Shown: one piece after another, positions 1 through 7,700 of the stretch
Position numbering within the stretch: the first letter of the stretch is position 1
Layout of the letters: each line of letters opens with the position of its first letter
Assembly (NCBI GenBank): GCA_964423545.1
Contig: CAYRFV010000070.1
Coordinates: forward strand, 1 to 21,324
DNA: 21,324 nt
Direction of reading: 5' to 3'
Source: JALOOE01 sp964423545
GTDB taxonomy: Bacteria; Chloroflexota; Anaerolineae; CG2-30-64-16
Program-made: the position numbers and the translations under genes
Notes under the pieces: generated by a model
What the model saw: only the letters and a program-made list of their open reading frames with translations
Database searches by the model: none
Told to the model about the DNA's origin: nothing

Positions 1-1
1 C

Positions 2-439
2 CGCTTCGACGCCAATTCGTATCTCTACATCACGAAGGCGTTGGATTATTTTGACCTGGGCCGCGCATCTCAGCAGAGCGAGGCAAGTGCCCGCGGTGGG
101 CCGGGCGCGACCAGCCTGGCCGCCGCGTTCGCCAACTCGGAGCACGTCAAATTCCTGGTGGTCAGCTTCACCAGCGACTGGCTCTACCCCTCGTACCACA
201 GCCGCGAGCTGGTGTCCGCCCTGACCGCAGCCGGCGCGGACGTGACCTATCTCGATATCCAGAGTACATGGGGCCACGATGCGTTTCTGCTCGAAGTGGA
301 CACGATGACCCGCCTGCTGAGCAGCTTCGTGGATCGAGTGGCACGCGAAGAGGGGATCGAGACCGCCGTCGGCAGGCGGCCAAGCGCCGAGCTGCCACGT
401 CTCGCATCGGCGAGTGCTGACGCTTCGTGGGCGAGTTAG
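2..439 (+). CDS. metX: Homoserine O-acetyltransferase, C-terminal part (5' end outside the window)
   Basis: This is the C-terminal end of an alpha/beta-hydrolase-fold acyltransferase that activates homoserine with acetyl-CoA (possibly succinyl-CoA) for methionine synthesis in the cytoplasm. The reading frame is open from base 2 and starts with RFDANSYLYITKALDYFDLG, a segment typical of MetX just before the last part of the catalytic domain. Two of the three catalytic residues are visible: Asp in SFTSDWLYP (about 165-190) and His in TWGHDAFLLE (about 268-297). The nucleophilic Ser lies upstream of the window. The frame ends with TAG at 437-439 after a roughly 30-residue tail without recognisable motifs. 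metW follows 37 bases later on the same strand, the usual metX-metW pairing. The acyl donor cannot be decided from this fragment. Confidence 0.93.
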   Translation, partial: RFDANSYLYITKALDYFDLGRASQQSEASARGGPGATSLAAAFANSEHVKFLVVSFTSDWLYPSYHSRELVSALTAAGADVTYLDIQSTWGHDAFLLEVDTMTRLLSSFVDRVAREEGIETAVGRRPSAELPRLASASADASWAS

Positions 440-476
440 CGCAGGCGCAGCGAGGACAAGCAGACGAGGTTGCCAC

Positions 477-1115
477 TTGAGCGTCACTGATCCAGCGAGT
501 ATCACTCGTGCAAACCTGCGTCCGGATCTTCAGATCATCGCCGATTTCATCCCGACCGGCGCAAAGGTGCTGGATCTGGGCTGCGGCGACGGCGAGCTGT
601 TGGAGTTCCTGGTGCGGCAGCGAGGGGTGAAGGGCCGCGGCATTGAGCTGAGCGAGGCCGGTGTCCTGACATGTGTGGGTCGCGGTCTCAGTGTGCGCCA
701 GGGACTCCTGCAGGAAGGGCTGGCCGACTACCCCGACCGCAGCTTCGATTTTGCGGTCCTGAGCCAGACGCTGCCGTTCCTGGATGACCCTGAGATGATT
801 CTGGGGGAGATGCTGAGGGTGGGTTCGCGGGCGATTGTCAGTTTTCCGAACTGGGGATACTGGCGCTGCCGGTGGGAGCTGCTCCTCACGGGCTGTATCC
901 CGCAGGCCCCTGATCTCCCCCAGAGCTGGCACGCCAAGCCGCGCTGGCAGGCATTCACGATTACCGATTTCGTGCGTTTCTGCCGGAGAACCGGCATCCG
1001 CATCACCCGTTGGGCCTACCTTTCGGCCGGCCGGCCGATGCGGATTCCGAAGTTCACCAACCTGTTTTCGACGACCGCTGTCTTCGTTTTGGAGCGCATC
1101 GAGAGCCGAGAGTGA
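477..1115 (+). CDS. metW: Methionine biosynthesis protein MetW (SAM-dependent methyltransferase fold)
   Basis: MetW is a small class-I methyltransferase-fold protein that accompanies MetX and is thought to support homoserine acylation; its own chemistry is not settled. The protein has 212 residues, normal for the family. The glycine-rich SAM loop VLDLGCGDGELL is at residues 31-42, followed by the acidic RGIELSE strand and the MetW-like blocks VLSQTLPFLDDP and VSFPNWGYWRCRWEL. The C-terminal KFTNLFSTTAVFVLER also fits the family. I chose TTG at 477 because GAGG at 466-469 lies 7 bases upstream and the product begins MSVTDPASI, with the usual short lead into RPDLQIIADFI. An ATG at 414 would overlap metX and add an unrelated Arg/Gly-rich leader. 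It is probably cotranscribed with metX. Confidence 0.93.
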   Translation: MSVTDPASITRANLRPDLQIIADFIPTGAKVLDLGCGDGELLEFLVRQRGVKGRGIELSEAGVLTCVGRGLSVRQGLLQEGLADYPDRSFDFAVLSQTLPFLDDPEMILGEMLRVGSRAIVSFPNWGYWRCRWELLLTGCIPQAPDLPQSWHAKPRWQAFTITDFVRFCRRTGIRITRWAYLSAGRPMRIPKFTNLFSTTAVFVLERIESRE

Positions 1116-1156
1116 AAGGAACGTCGAGCAGGGTGGTGTGGGGGCGGCTCTTGGGC

Positions 1157-1180
1157 GGCCAGAGGCATCCTGGCCTTCTC
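1157..1180. terminator. Weak hairpin between convergent metW and the MFS gene
   Basis: GGCCAG (1157-1162) and CTGGCC (1170-1175) form a 6-bp perfect stem with a 7-base loop in the 63-base gap between metW and the convergent transporter gene. A short TTCTC follows on the + strand, but there is no real T-run. The location suits a terminator; the sequence support is weak. Confidence 0.3.
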
Positions 1181-2531
1181 AATACCGGTCTCGATCCTCA
1201 GCCGTGACCTTTCCTACTCCCAAGCGAGCGATCAGCCCGAAGCCTACCAGCCGAATGGCCGTGGCCCCGATCAGCACTGGTACGATCCCGATCCAGCCAG
1301 TCAACGCGGTGCCCATCAGCGGCGCCAGGAATGTAGCAATATAGACAGTCGTCTGGTACATGCCGATGTAGGCTGCCTGCTGGTCAGCGGGACAGGTGCT
1401 CACCAGGACATCGAAAAAGACCAGCTCGATCCCCGCAGAAAAGAAGCCGGCCATGCCCGCCCAAAGCGGCAGAAGCTCCGGCCGCGACGTCATTGCCGTG
1501 AGCAGCGGATACCAACACACCCCGAACGCCGAGACCAATAACACCCAGCGTCTGCTCCGCCGCTGTGCGACACGCGCCCACACGAAGTAGGCGATCATCG
1601 TCACGAAGGTGGTCGCGCTGTTGATGAGACTGACGGTCTGGTCCGTGGCCTGGAGGTTGCGCACCCAATAGATCGGGAAGAGCGGGATCGCCAATGCCAG
1701 GCCCCAGCGAAAGACGAACTGGCTGATGGTGAAGTGAACGAATCGCCGGTTCGTTCGAAGGCGCTCGCCGTGGTGCCGCAGCGTCTGTGTGAACGGTTCT
1801 GCACCAGCCGGAACCTCCACCGGGGGCAGCTTGATACTGCTGGAGAAGACGAAGCTGACCAGCGCGCCGACGGCTGAGCTGATGAACACGATCTGGTAGT
1901 TGAGCGGGAAGTGGAACCGGTCGAGCAACTGACCGACGATCAGCACGGTCACCGAGTTGGTCAGCCCCAGGATAGCCCAGCGGCGGCTCATCAGCGTCAT
2001 GCGACCGCCCGGGCCAGCGACCGTTCCCATGACGACCGTGAACGCCACCGACACAAGTGTCTGCGGAATGGTGGCAAGCGCCCAGATGCCGATAATGACC
2101 CACGGCGCCTGGCTGGTGAAGAGGAAGGGCACCAGTCCGGTGAGGACGTAGCATGAGAGCACGAAGAAGCGCGACGTGGCGAACCACGGCACGATGAACC
2201 GCCGCCGCGACAGGAACTCACCGATCGGGATCGAGAGCAGCATGCCTGTGAGCGCCGGCATCGCCGTCAGCAGGCCCACCTGGAAGTCGGTCGCACCCAA
2301 CCGCACCAGGAAGACCGCCAGAAAGCTGCCGACTCCGGCCGTGATCCCGACGCCGATCGCGTCGATCAACACAGCGCGATGGTTGCGCTCCCCCTGCGAC
2401 GTCGCGCGCAGCAGCACACGCCACAGACCCGGTGGCTGAGCGCGGTGAGTCAGCGGCCGGACAGTGGCAGACGAGTTGCTGACAGGCGCATGATCTCCGG
2501 TTGGGTTAGCGGAATTGAGATGGCGTCGCAT
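1179..2531 (-). CDS. Major facilitator superfamily transporter
   Basis: This is a polytopic membrane protein of 450 residues from the chosen start, with about 12 hydrophobic segments, in line with the 12-helix MFS fold. After a roughly 45-residue hydrophilic N-terminus the first helix is at AVLIDAIGVGITAGVGSFLAVFLV. The loop after the second helix, GEFLSRRRFIVPW, is a degenerate form of the basic MFS motif A. A basic loop, RVAQRRSRRWVLL, marks the second half. The substrate cannot be told. I start at ATG 2531 (MRRHLNSAN) because a promoter-like TATACT at 2616-2621 would place the transcript start near 2609, inside the longer frame that begins at 2672. The gene is convergent with metW and separated by 154 bases from the epsI-like gene behind it, so it is probably its own transcription unit. 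Confidence 0.85.
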   Translation of the reverse strand: MRRHLNSANPTGDHAPVSNSSATVRPLTHRAQPPGLWRVLLRATSQGERNHRAVLIDAIGVGITAGVGSFLAVFLVRLGATDFQVGLLTAMPALTGMLLSIPIGEFLSRRRFIVPWFATSRFFVLSCYVLTGLVPFLFTSQAPWVIIGIWALATIPQTLVSVAFTVVMGTVAGPGGRMTLMSRRWAILGLTNSVTVLIVGQLLDRFHFPLNYQIVFISSAVGALVSFVFSSSIKLPPVEVPAGAEPFTQTLRHHGERLRTNRRFVHFTISQFVFRWGLALAIPLFPIYWVRNLQATDQTVSLINSATTFVTMIAYFVWARVAQRRSRRWVLLVSAFGVCWYPLLTAMTSRPELLPLWAGMAGFFSAGIELVFFDVLVSTCPADQQAAYIGMYQTTVYIATFLAPLMGTALTGWIGIVPVLIGATAIRLVGFGLIARLGVGKVTAEDRDRY

Positions 2532-2615
2532 TTCGGTGGAAGGGTCGCTTTTCGGCAGGCCATGAGCCGGAATGGCGGGCTCGAAGCACGCAGGGCAGAA
2601 CGCGCTTACGGCAGG

Positions 2616-2624
2616 AGTATAGCA
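2616..2624 (-). promoter_or_regulatory. Extended -10 promoter element upstream of the MFS gene
   Basis: On the - strand this reads TGC followed by TATACT, an extended -10 hexamer (TATACT at 2616-2621), about 78 bases before the chosen ATG at 2531. A convincing -35 is not visible, as is common with extended -10 promoters. The longer string TGTGCTATACT matches the clpC promoter string TGTGCTATAAT except at one base. Confidence 0.5.
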
Positions 2625-2685
2625 CAGTCCGCGGCGAGGCCGCGAACGCGCCTCCACCGGGGTGGGCCTCAACAGACAACCGCAA

Positions 2686-3354
2686 TCAGCGCGCCGCGAT
2701 GAAAAGCTGCTGCAGGAAGGCGTGTTCCAAAGCGACCGCGTTCTCCACGGTATCGTAGGTCGGCGTTGTGACTTTCACCAGGACCAACCCCTGCTCCGCG
2801 CGACGTGTATGGTCGGGCCACAGGTAGAAGTAGAGCACGACCTGGTCCATGCTGCCGCCAGACGACGGTTTCTTGGTCAGGAGCCGCAGCGCGTGCAGCT
2901 CGCCCTGCTCCAGGCGCAACGACTCTGAGCTGACTTCCGTGCGCCAGCCATCGGTTGCATAGCAGATCTGCGGTGAGTGAAAGCTCTTGGACTTGCGGCT
3001 GCCGATCAGGCTCAACCAGATGTGCCTTCCATCGGGCAATCGGTAGAGCCGCTGCACGTATTGCTCTGGCTCCAGCAGGATGAACACCTCGACGTTCGTT
3101 TGGGGCACGTCCTCACCCCTCCAGGCCCCGAGGTTCAACGGGATCTGTCCCAAATCGGCGTCGAGGCTGAAGCTGTAGGGCGATGCCACGACCCGTTCAC
3201 GATCAGTTCGCTGCCAGTAGTCGATATCGGCAACCCACTCATACCGGTCGCGACCCGCGGCCAGCCGTTGCCCCTGCGTGAGGTGAAACGCGCCTGCCGC
3301 AGCCGCAGCCAGGAGCAAGATGGCTAGAAGAGCTCTTCTCTGATCTCGCGACAT
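2686..3354 (-). CDS. EpsI / exosortase-associated protein (DUF3485-like)
   Basis: The protein has 222 residues with an N-terminal membrane anchor (about residues 8-24, LLAILLLAAAAAGAFHL) and an outside-facing domain. It carries family blocks IPLNLGAWRGED (71-82) and FHSPQICYATDGWR (125-138); the His-Ser-Pro...Cys block is the hallmark of EpsI-type proteins that accompany exosortases. The family is found in exopolysaccharide and exosortase loci; its biochemical role is not established, though the conserved Cys and His suggest a catalytic or partner function at the membrane surface. The ATG at 3354 lies inside the end of the exosortase gene (31-base overlap), which argues for translational coupling. 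No strong ribosome-binding site is visible, in keeping with coupling. Confidence 0.85.
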   Translation of the reverse strand: MSRDQRRALLAILLLAAAAAGAFHLTQGQRLAAGRDRYEWVADIDYWQRTDRERVVASPYSFSLDADLGQIPLNLGAWRGEDVPQTNVEVFILLEPEQYVQRLYRLPDGRHIWLSLIGSRKSKSFHSPQICYATDGWRTEVSSESLRLEQGELHALRLLTKKPSSGGSMDQVVLYFYLWPDHTRRAEQGLVLVKVTTPTYDTVENAVALEHAFLQQLFIAAR

Positions 3355-4226
3355 CCGAGCACTCGACTGAAGAGCAATAACAGCCCCAGGGCGCTGAGGA
3401 AGAAGAGGAGCGCCGAGTAGTCATGGTAGTAGGTGAAGGCGGCGTCGATGCCCCATGTCTCCGCCACAACCAGCAGAGAGGCGACGCGCATGATGTTGGC
3501 CGCCACAGCGATCGGGAGGCTGCTCAACGCCAACAGCATTCTGGTTGTCCGTCTGCCCCTAACGACAAATACGACGAGCGCCACAAGGGTCAAGAGCGTG
3601 ACAATGGAGCGCAGGCCGCTGCACTGCGCCTCGACGACCAGTGAGACGTTCGGGAGCGACACCTGGGCTCCAGCGACCGCGATCGGCAGACCGAACAGCG
3701 AGACGACGTCGGCGGCGCAGGCTCCTGTGAGCTGCGCCAGGGGCGCACTCAGCGGTTCGACGAAGGGCAGCGGGATCGCGAAGAGCAGGAAGACGATGGG
3801 GAACCAGAAGCGACGTAGCACAGCAGCGCCCAACAGAAACCAGACCAAGCCGGAGCATGACAAGACCATCGCCAGGCTGGCGACAAAGTAGGCGCGCGCA
3901 TGAAGCGCCACAAGGTAGATCCCGAGTCCCAGTGCCAGGGGCAGCAGGCCAGCGCCGCTACCCTCGAATCGGCGCACCTCCGGCGATCGCTTCGTCCACA
4001 ACCGCCATGCCAGGAACGCTGAAACGATGGGAACCAGGATGCCGTGAGAGTAATAGTTATTGCCCAGCCATTCGCCGGCGAGCCAGCGCAGGGTGGGGTG
4101 AAACAGCGCCGCAAGCAGCGCGCCGATCAGGAGCGCGGTGACCCCCTGAATTCGATGGTCTGCACCAGCTTCGTTCACGACGCAAGTATAAGGATGGGCA
4201 GAGGTCGTGTCAAATGCCTTGTCCAC
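3324..4226 (-). CDS. Exosortase/archaeosortase family transpeptidase
   Basis: This is a 300-residue polytopic membrane protein with about 7-8 helices. Exosortases are membrane cysteine transpeptidases or proteases that cut C-terminal sorting signals of exported proteins. The family catalytic set is visible: Cys202 in VEAQCSGLRS, Arg247 in NIMRVAS, and His268 in YYHDYSALLFF. Other typical blocks are NNYYSHGILVP (56-66) and WFPIVFLLFAIPLPFVEP (141-158). The start is taken as GTG at 4226, 17 bases inside the end of the PPC gene, with an AGAGGG run just before it; a GTG 16 codons in is an alternative. The gene overlaps epsI downstream, so PPC, exosortase and epsI look like one coupled unit. No PEP-CTERM-like target is encoded in the window. 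Confidence 0.9.
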   Translation of the reverse strand: MDKAFDTTSAHPYTCVVNEAGADHRIQGVTALLIGALLAALFHPTLRWLAGEWLGNNYYSHGILVPIVSAFLAWRLWTKRSPEVRRFEGSGAGLLPLALGLGIYLVALHARAYFVASLAMVLSCSGLVWFLLGAAVLRRFWFPIVFLLFAIPLPFVEPLSAPLAQLTGACAADVVSLFGLPIAVAGAQVSLPNVSLVVEAQCSGLRSIVTLLTLVALVVFVVRGRRTTRMLLALSSLPIAVAANIMRVASLLVVAETWGIDAAFTYYHDYSALLFFLSALGLLLLFSRVLGCREIREELF

Positions 4227-4686
4227 CGCCCTCTTGAGCGAGCCGCGATTCCTGATCGAGCAGCTTGAACGGGCTACCGTCGCGGACGCGCCGAGTGAGT
4301 CTCAAATCCGGCGTGCGCAGGAGGGAGATCTCTGACAAGGTCAGCACCGAACAGCCATCTTCCAGATGCCCGCCATAGCATGTGCCGTCCGCCTCCATCA
4401 GGCTGATGTGGATGTGCGGCTCATAGCTGGCAATGATGCCACTGAAGCCGACCACCTCCAGCGGGCCCTCCAGATCGATGAAGCGATCCTGCGGAGGAAC
4501 GTGGTTCGTCACCACCCAGTGAATGCGCCCGCGCGTCAGGCTGCCCAGCCCGGTCATGACCACCCCAGAATGCATATCGGCCTCAAGCGCCACCTGGCGC
4601 AGGCTTTCTAACAGCAGATCGCCGTAACCCAGCGAGACCACGATGACTCCCCGCTCGTGGCTCTCAAACCATCTCATCAGTGACAT
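4210..4686 (-). CDS. PPC/DUF296 domain protein
   Basis: This is a 158-residue protein made of a single PPC (plants and prokaryotes conserved, DUF296) domain. Family features seen are the opening strand HERGVIVVSLGYGDLLLESLRQV, the glycine-rich VVMTGLGSLTRG, and the histidine cluster EPHIHISLMEADGTCYGGHL, which is the metal-site-like region of bacterial PPC proteins. In plants the domain sits in AT-hook proteins; in bacteria its role is poorly known and I assign none. I prefer ATG 4686 with GGAGG 12 bases upstream; the in-frame GTG at 4695 would leave only 3 bases to that site, and ATG 4677 is a second choice. It starts 29 bases after the stop of the large propeller gene and its end overlaps the exosortase start. 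Confidence 0.82.
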   Translation of the reverse strand: MSLMRWFESHERGVIVVSLGYGDLLLESLRQVALEADMHSGVVMTGLGSLTRGRIHWVVTNHVPPQDRFIDLEGPLEVVGFSGIIASYEPHIHISLMEADGTCYGGHLEDGCSVLTLSEISLLRTPDLRLTRRVRDGSPFKLLDQESRLAQEGGGQGI

Positions 4687-4715
4687 AGAGCCCACCGACC
4701 TCCGTCTGTACTCGG

Positions 4716-7700
4716 TTACTGCCCCGGCAGCCAGCCAGGTGAGTAGTCGAAGTTTACTTCATTGGAGGTGAGCAGCGCAAGCCCGGCGCCGGCGGAGGTC
4801 ATGCGGAAGATTTCGCTGTATCCGCTATCCGGTCGATAGCCGGAGAAGATGATCCAGCCGCCGGCGCTTCCCGGCCCCCACGCGGGCGTCTCCGGCCGCC
4901 ACTGGCGTCCCAACAAGGGCATCGGGTTCGAACCATCGCTGCGGACCCTGAACACGGTCTGCTCGGCCCGGTTGCCGAAGAACGTCAGGTAGTCTCCCGA
5001 TGGCGCCCAGCTTGGCCCGTGGTCTCCGTTGAAGTTGGTGGTGAGCCGCCGCGCGTCGGCGCCGTCGGCCGTCATGGTCCAGATCTCGCCGTTTGGGCTG
5101 CCGCGCGTCGACTGGAAGGCGATGCGCCCGGTGCCCCACGACCAGTCGGGGTCGGTGTCGTCGGCCGGGTCATCTGTCAGCCGCGTCAGGGCGCCGTCCC
5201 TCAAGCGTAGTGCGTAGATGTCCCAATTGCCATCGCGATTCGTCGCAAATGCCAGGTGCGTACCGTCGCCCGACCAGGAGGGCAGGATATCATCCCACGC
5301 ACCCGAAGTGAGCGGTCGGGCAGCGCCGCCATCGCGGCTCATGAGCCACACATGGCGCCGCCCATCGGCATCCAGCCGCGTGAAGGCAATCGCACGCCCA
5401 TCCGGCGAGCCGGCAGGAGAGCTCTCGCTCGCGTCCGTCGTGAAGGTCAGCCGCGTCGGGTTGCGGCCATCGGGAAGCATGCGATAGAGATCTCCGTTGC
5501 CGTCGCGGTCGCTGGAGAAGAGCACAAGCGGTGGCGCAGCGTCCTGGATCGCAGTCAAGGTGTCGCTCTCGCCGCTCGTTAGGTAGACGAGGTTGTGCAC
5601 GTCGTCCAGTGCGATCCCTTCCTGCGCACCGGCAGGCGCCGGGATCGTTGTCACCGGGACCCAGTCCAGCGTGCGGAAGATCTTCACCTGATCCCCGCAC
5701 GCGACATACAGGTGCCCGGTGCGCGGATTGACGACCAATCCGTACGGCTCGCGGTCGAGGGAGATCGTGCCGATGACAGCGCCCGTCTCGGTATTGACCA
5801 CTGTCACAGCATGCGCTGCGCCGCGGTTCGCCACATACAGCCGCCTGTTCATCGGATCGAAGGCCACACCGTACGGCTCCTGGATGTCGCTGAAGGTGGC
5901 AACCACCGCGCCGCGGCTCAGACGCTGCACCTGGTTTGATCCGTGCAGCGATAGATAGACATCGTCCGAGGCTGGATCGGCAGCGAAGAGCGAAGGTTCA
6001 CCGCCGACGTGGAGTGTTGTCAGGGCATCGTGCGTGACCGGATCAAAGACCGTTACGGTGTTGCTGCCGTAGTTGGCGATATACCCGAAACCGGATCGAA
6101 CGATCACGCCGTTGGGAAGCAAGTCGGTGGCGATCTGGCCGATGACGGCAGGAGGCGGCGGTTCCGGCGCCACGATCGATGCACTGGCAGTCTGTCTCTG
6201 TGTAACGACAACGAGGCCGCTGGGCTCGATCACGGCCACCCCGTTCGGTCCAGCACCTGTGGCGCTCAAATGAACCTGCGAAAGCAGCGCAAGGCGCTCA
6301 GTATCTACAATCCCCAAGGTGCGCCCGTCGTGCTCCGGTCCGTGAAACGCAACGTAAGCCCGACGCCGAGCAGTGTCCAGCGCCAGGCCGTGCGGATGGC
6401 TGCCGTTGGGCAATGCCAGCGTGCCCACGACATGGGGAGTGGGCCAGGCGATCGGTTCGGCAGTGGGGACGGCCGTCGCGCTGGTTGTCGCCGTGGGCGT
6501 ATGGCTGGCAGAGGCCGGAGCAGTCGGCGTCGGGCTGGCTCCGCTGGTCGGCGCATCGGTCGGTGTCGCAGTCAGTGTCCCTGCCGGTGTCGGCGTGGCG
6601 GTGGGGGTCTCGGTCCACCAGGCTGAGTCGCCGGGTCCGGCAGCGAGCGGTAAGTGGGTGCGCCAGAAACGCCCAGGAGTGGCGGTGCGTGACGGTGTAG
6701 ACGTCGGGGAGGGTTCGGGCGCCGGCGTTGGGCTGGCCGGCCAGCAGACAGTCAGAGAGACATCATCCACATACATTGCTGCGCTGCGGCCGTCGCCGTC
6801 GTTCAGCGTGCCGAAGCTGATCTCCACCGATCTGCCGCGCTGTGCAGACAGATCGAGTGAGACGATCTGCCAGGCTTGCGCGTTGCTCCGAGTCCACATG
6901 CGCGGCGCATCCGGGATGATCCTGCCGCCAGGGTCGAGCAAGAGCACGTACTGCCAGTCCCCTGAGAACGCAGCTTGCGGCGCCACTCCGTCGACCAGAG
7001 CCTGGAGGAGTTCCAGGGCCGGCGCCGAGCTGATCGAGGCGGGCGGAGGCGGCTCTGCGGAAAGTGGATACCACGCATAGCGCAGGACAGCGCTGGTCGT
7101 GCCGGCAGGGATGGTTACAGATTGCCGGGCCGTCGAGTAGCTGTGGACATCGGGGGGCGCGACGATGCCAGTGCGTACACTGCGGTGACCACCGTTGGCC
7201 AGGGTGTCGCTGTAGCCTGCGGTACGCGGGGTGGACGGGAATACCCAGGCGGCATCGGACTCGAAGTCACCGTTGACGACGCGATCCTCGCACTGCGGTG
7301 CATAGTGCCAGACGCCCGAGTCGGTCGCCATATGTGCGATCGACCGTCCCAGCGCATCCACTGTGACGACGAGATCGGCCGGATCGGGGTTCCCGGGCGC
7401 GGCGCTGAGCATCTGCCAGTTCTGCCCGCCATCCAGACTGCGGTATAGGGTGTGGTCGCTCCTCACAGTGAGTGGGCCGCCGAGGGCAGTGTAGAGGGTG
7501 CGATCCGCCGTGTAGCTGGGAGAAGCCGCCAGCGGCCGTGGGTATGGCTCGTTTATGCCCGGCAATCCGGCCGCTGCCTGTTCCCAGGTGCGTCCGCCGT
7601 CTTTCGATCGCCGCACGCCGCTATCCGTTCCGCTTCCATCCATCCCTTCGAAGCTGCGGTAGGTGTGCCATACGGTGCGATCGCTGGCGTACGCAGGTGA

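Noticed and set aside
168..932. Open frame of 254 codons on the - strand across metX and metW
   Set aside because: It is antisense to two well-recognised genes and shows no motifs.
2686..3354. EpsI-like protein as a PEP-CTERM substrate
   Set aside because: Its hydrophobic segment is at the N-terminus, not the C-terminus, and there is no sorting motif; it fits the accessory EpsI family.
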